64,000 bases of DNA from Klenkia soli (GTDB lineage: Bacteria; Actinomycetota; Actinomycetes; Mycobacteriales; Geodermatophilaceae): contig NZ_FNIR01000009.1 of NCBI RefSeq assembly GCF_900103975.1, positions 124,001 through 188,000 of the forward strand, in the 5' to 3' direction. The notes under the pieces are model-generated. The model saw only the letters and a list, made by a program, of their open reading frames with translations, did not search any database and was not told the DNA's origin. A program made the translations under genes and the position numbers. This document shows, one piece after another, positions 63,840 to 64,000 of this stretch. The stretch's first letter is position 1. Each line of letters opens with the position of its first letter.

Positions 63840-64000
63840 CCATCGGGCGGCCGGCGTCCTGCCAGCTGCCCATGCCGCCGCCGACGTTGACCGCGTCGTA
63901 GCCGTTCTGGTTCAGCCAGGCGGCCACCCGGGCCGAGCGCCCCCCGCCGCGGCAGGTCACGTAGAGCGGGTCGCCCTCGGGGAGGTCGTCCAGCCGCGCC
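63805..64000 (-). CDS. rhodanese-like domain protein, C-terminal part (partial)
   Basis: The last 64 codons of a minus-strand gene entering from the right edge. They include LPEGDPLYVTCRGGGRSARV, the rhodanese active loop with the catalytic Cys, then AAWLNQNGYDAVNVGGGMGS, the usual end of a single-domain rhodanese, plus a 20-residue tail. It would transfer sulfur from thiosulfate or persulfides. The stop TCA at 63805-63807 lies inside the mptB-like gene. Confidence 0.88.
   Translation of the reverse strand, partial: ARLDDLPEGDPLYVTCRGGGRSARVAAWLNQNGYDAVNVGGGMGSWQDAGRPMVSETGSAPTVA

Overview
The window is very GC-rich, uses GTG starts freely and packs genes with 4-base stop/start overlaps. It carries lineage-typical families: a class II HelD (HelR), Ppm1 and MptB mannosyltransferases, DUF222-HNH, DUF5926, DUF4383 and a two-domain glutamine-dependent NAD synthetase. 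Together these indicate a free-living member of the Actinomycetota. A soil or rock-surface, motile lineage such as Geodermatophilaceae is my best guess, but that placement is inference. I see no tRNA or rRNA genes, CRISPR array, prophage or IS transposase; this looks like ordinary chromosome.

Layout. Bases 1-11000: end of a metallopeptidase, an atypical GroES, prephenate dehydratase, two paralogous soluble diguanylate cyclases (the second fused to a LarB-like domain), a manganese (yybP-ykoY) riboswitch with its TMEM165-type exporter, a tandem SRPBCC protein, NAD synthetase, and an SDR diverging from an XRE regulator. Bases 11000-25000: DUF222-HNH, DUF1272, tryptophan 2,3-dioxygenase, a flavin monooxygenase followed by HelR, a glycosylase-like protein, a haloalkane dehalogenase diverging from a TipA-like MerR regulator, a membrane GGDEF-EAL protein, and TfoX. 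Bases 25000-31000: a membrane glycosyltransferase fused to a degenerate EAL domain, diverging from a GH18-type hydrolase and followed by a FUSC protein. Bases 31000-46900: methyltransferase, SDR plus flavin monooxygenase under a TetR-type operator, a TetR-aldolase-amidohydrolase operon, GlpD diverging from an AGPS-like oxidase, STAS, arginine deiminase, a chemoreceptor, an alditol oxidase, an SMR exporter with its TetR regulator, and DUF4383. Bases 46900-56200 (all minus strand): a complete L-arabinose module, chvE-mmsA-mmsB-araR followed by araB-araD-araA, with LacI-type operators before chvE and before araB. Bases 56200-64000: a membrane diguanylate cyclase, DUF5926, a P450 with an acyl-CoA ligase, Ppm1 and MptB, and the end of a rhodanese.

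How the parts work together. The clearest theme is cyclic di-GMP. Five proteins carry GGDEF and/or EAL domains: three likely cyclases (two with an intact RxxD inhibition site at the usual spacing), one protein with a degenerate GGDEF but intact EAL (likely phosphodiesterase), and the glycosyltransferase with a degenerate EAL (likely receptor). The last one sits head to head with a secreted polysaccharide hydrolase that has two carbohydrate-binding modules. This suggests a c-di-GMP-gated exopolysaccharide synthase/hydrolase pair, and it is the most interesting system here. The arabinose block is a self-contained uptake, catabolism and regulation unit. Many genes start 6-8 bases after a TAnnnT-like -10 box, indicating leaderless transcripts. 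Several convergent gene pairs share long perfect hairpins as bidirectional terminators. A palindromic repeat occurs twice, once complete and once truncated.
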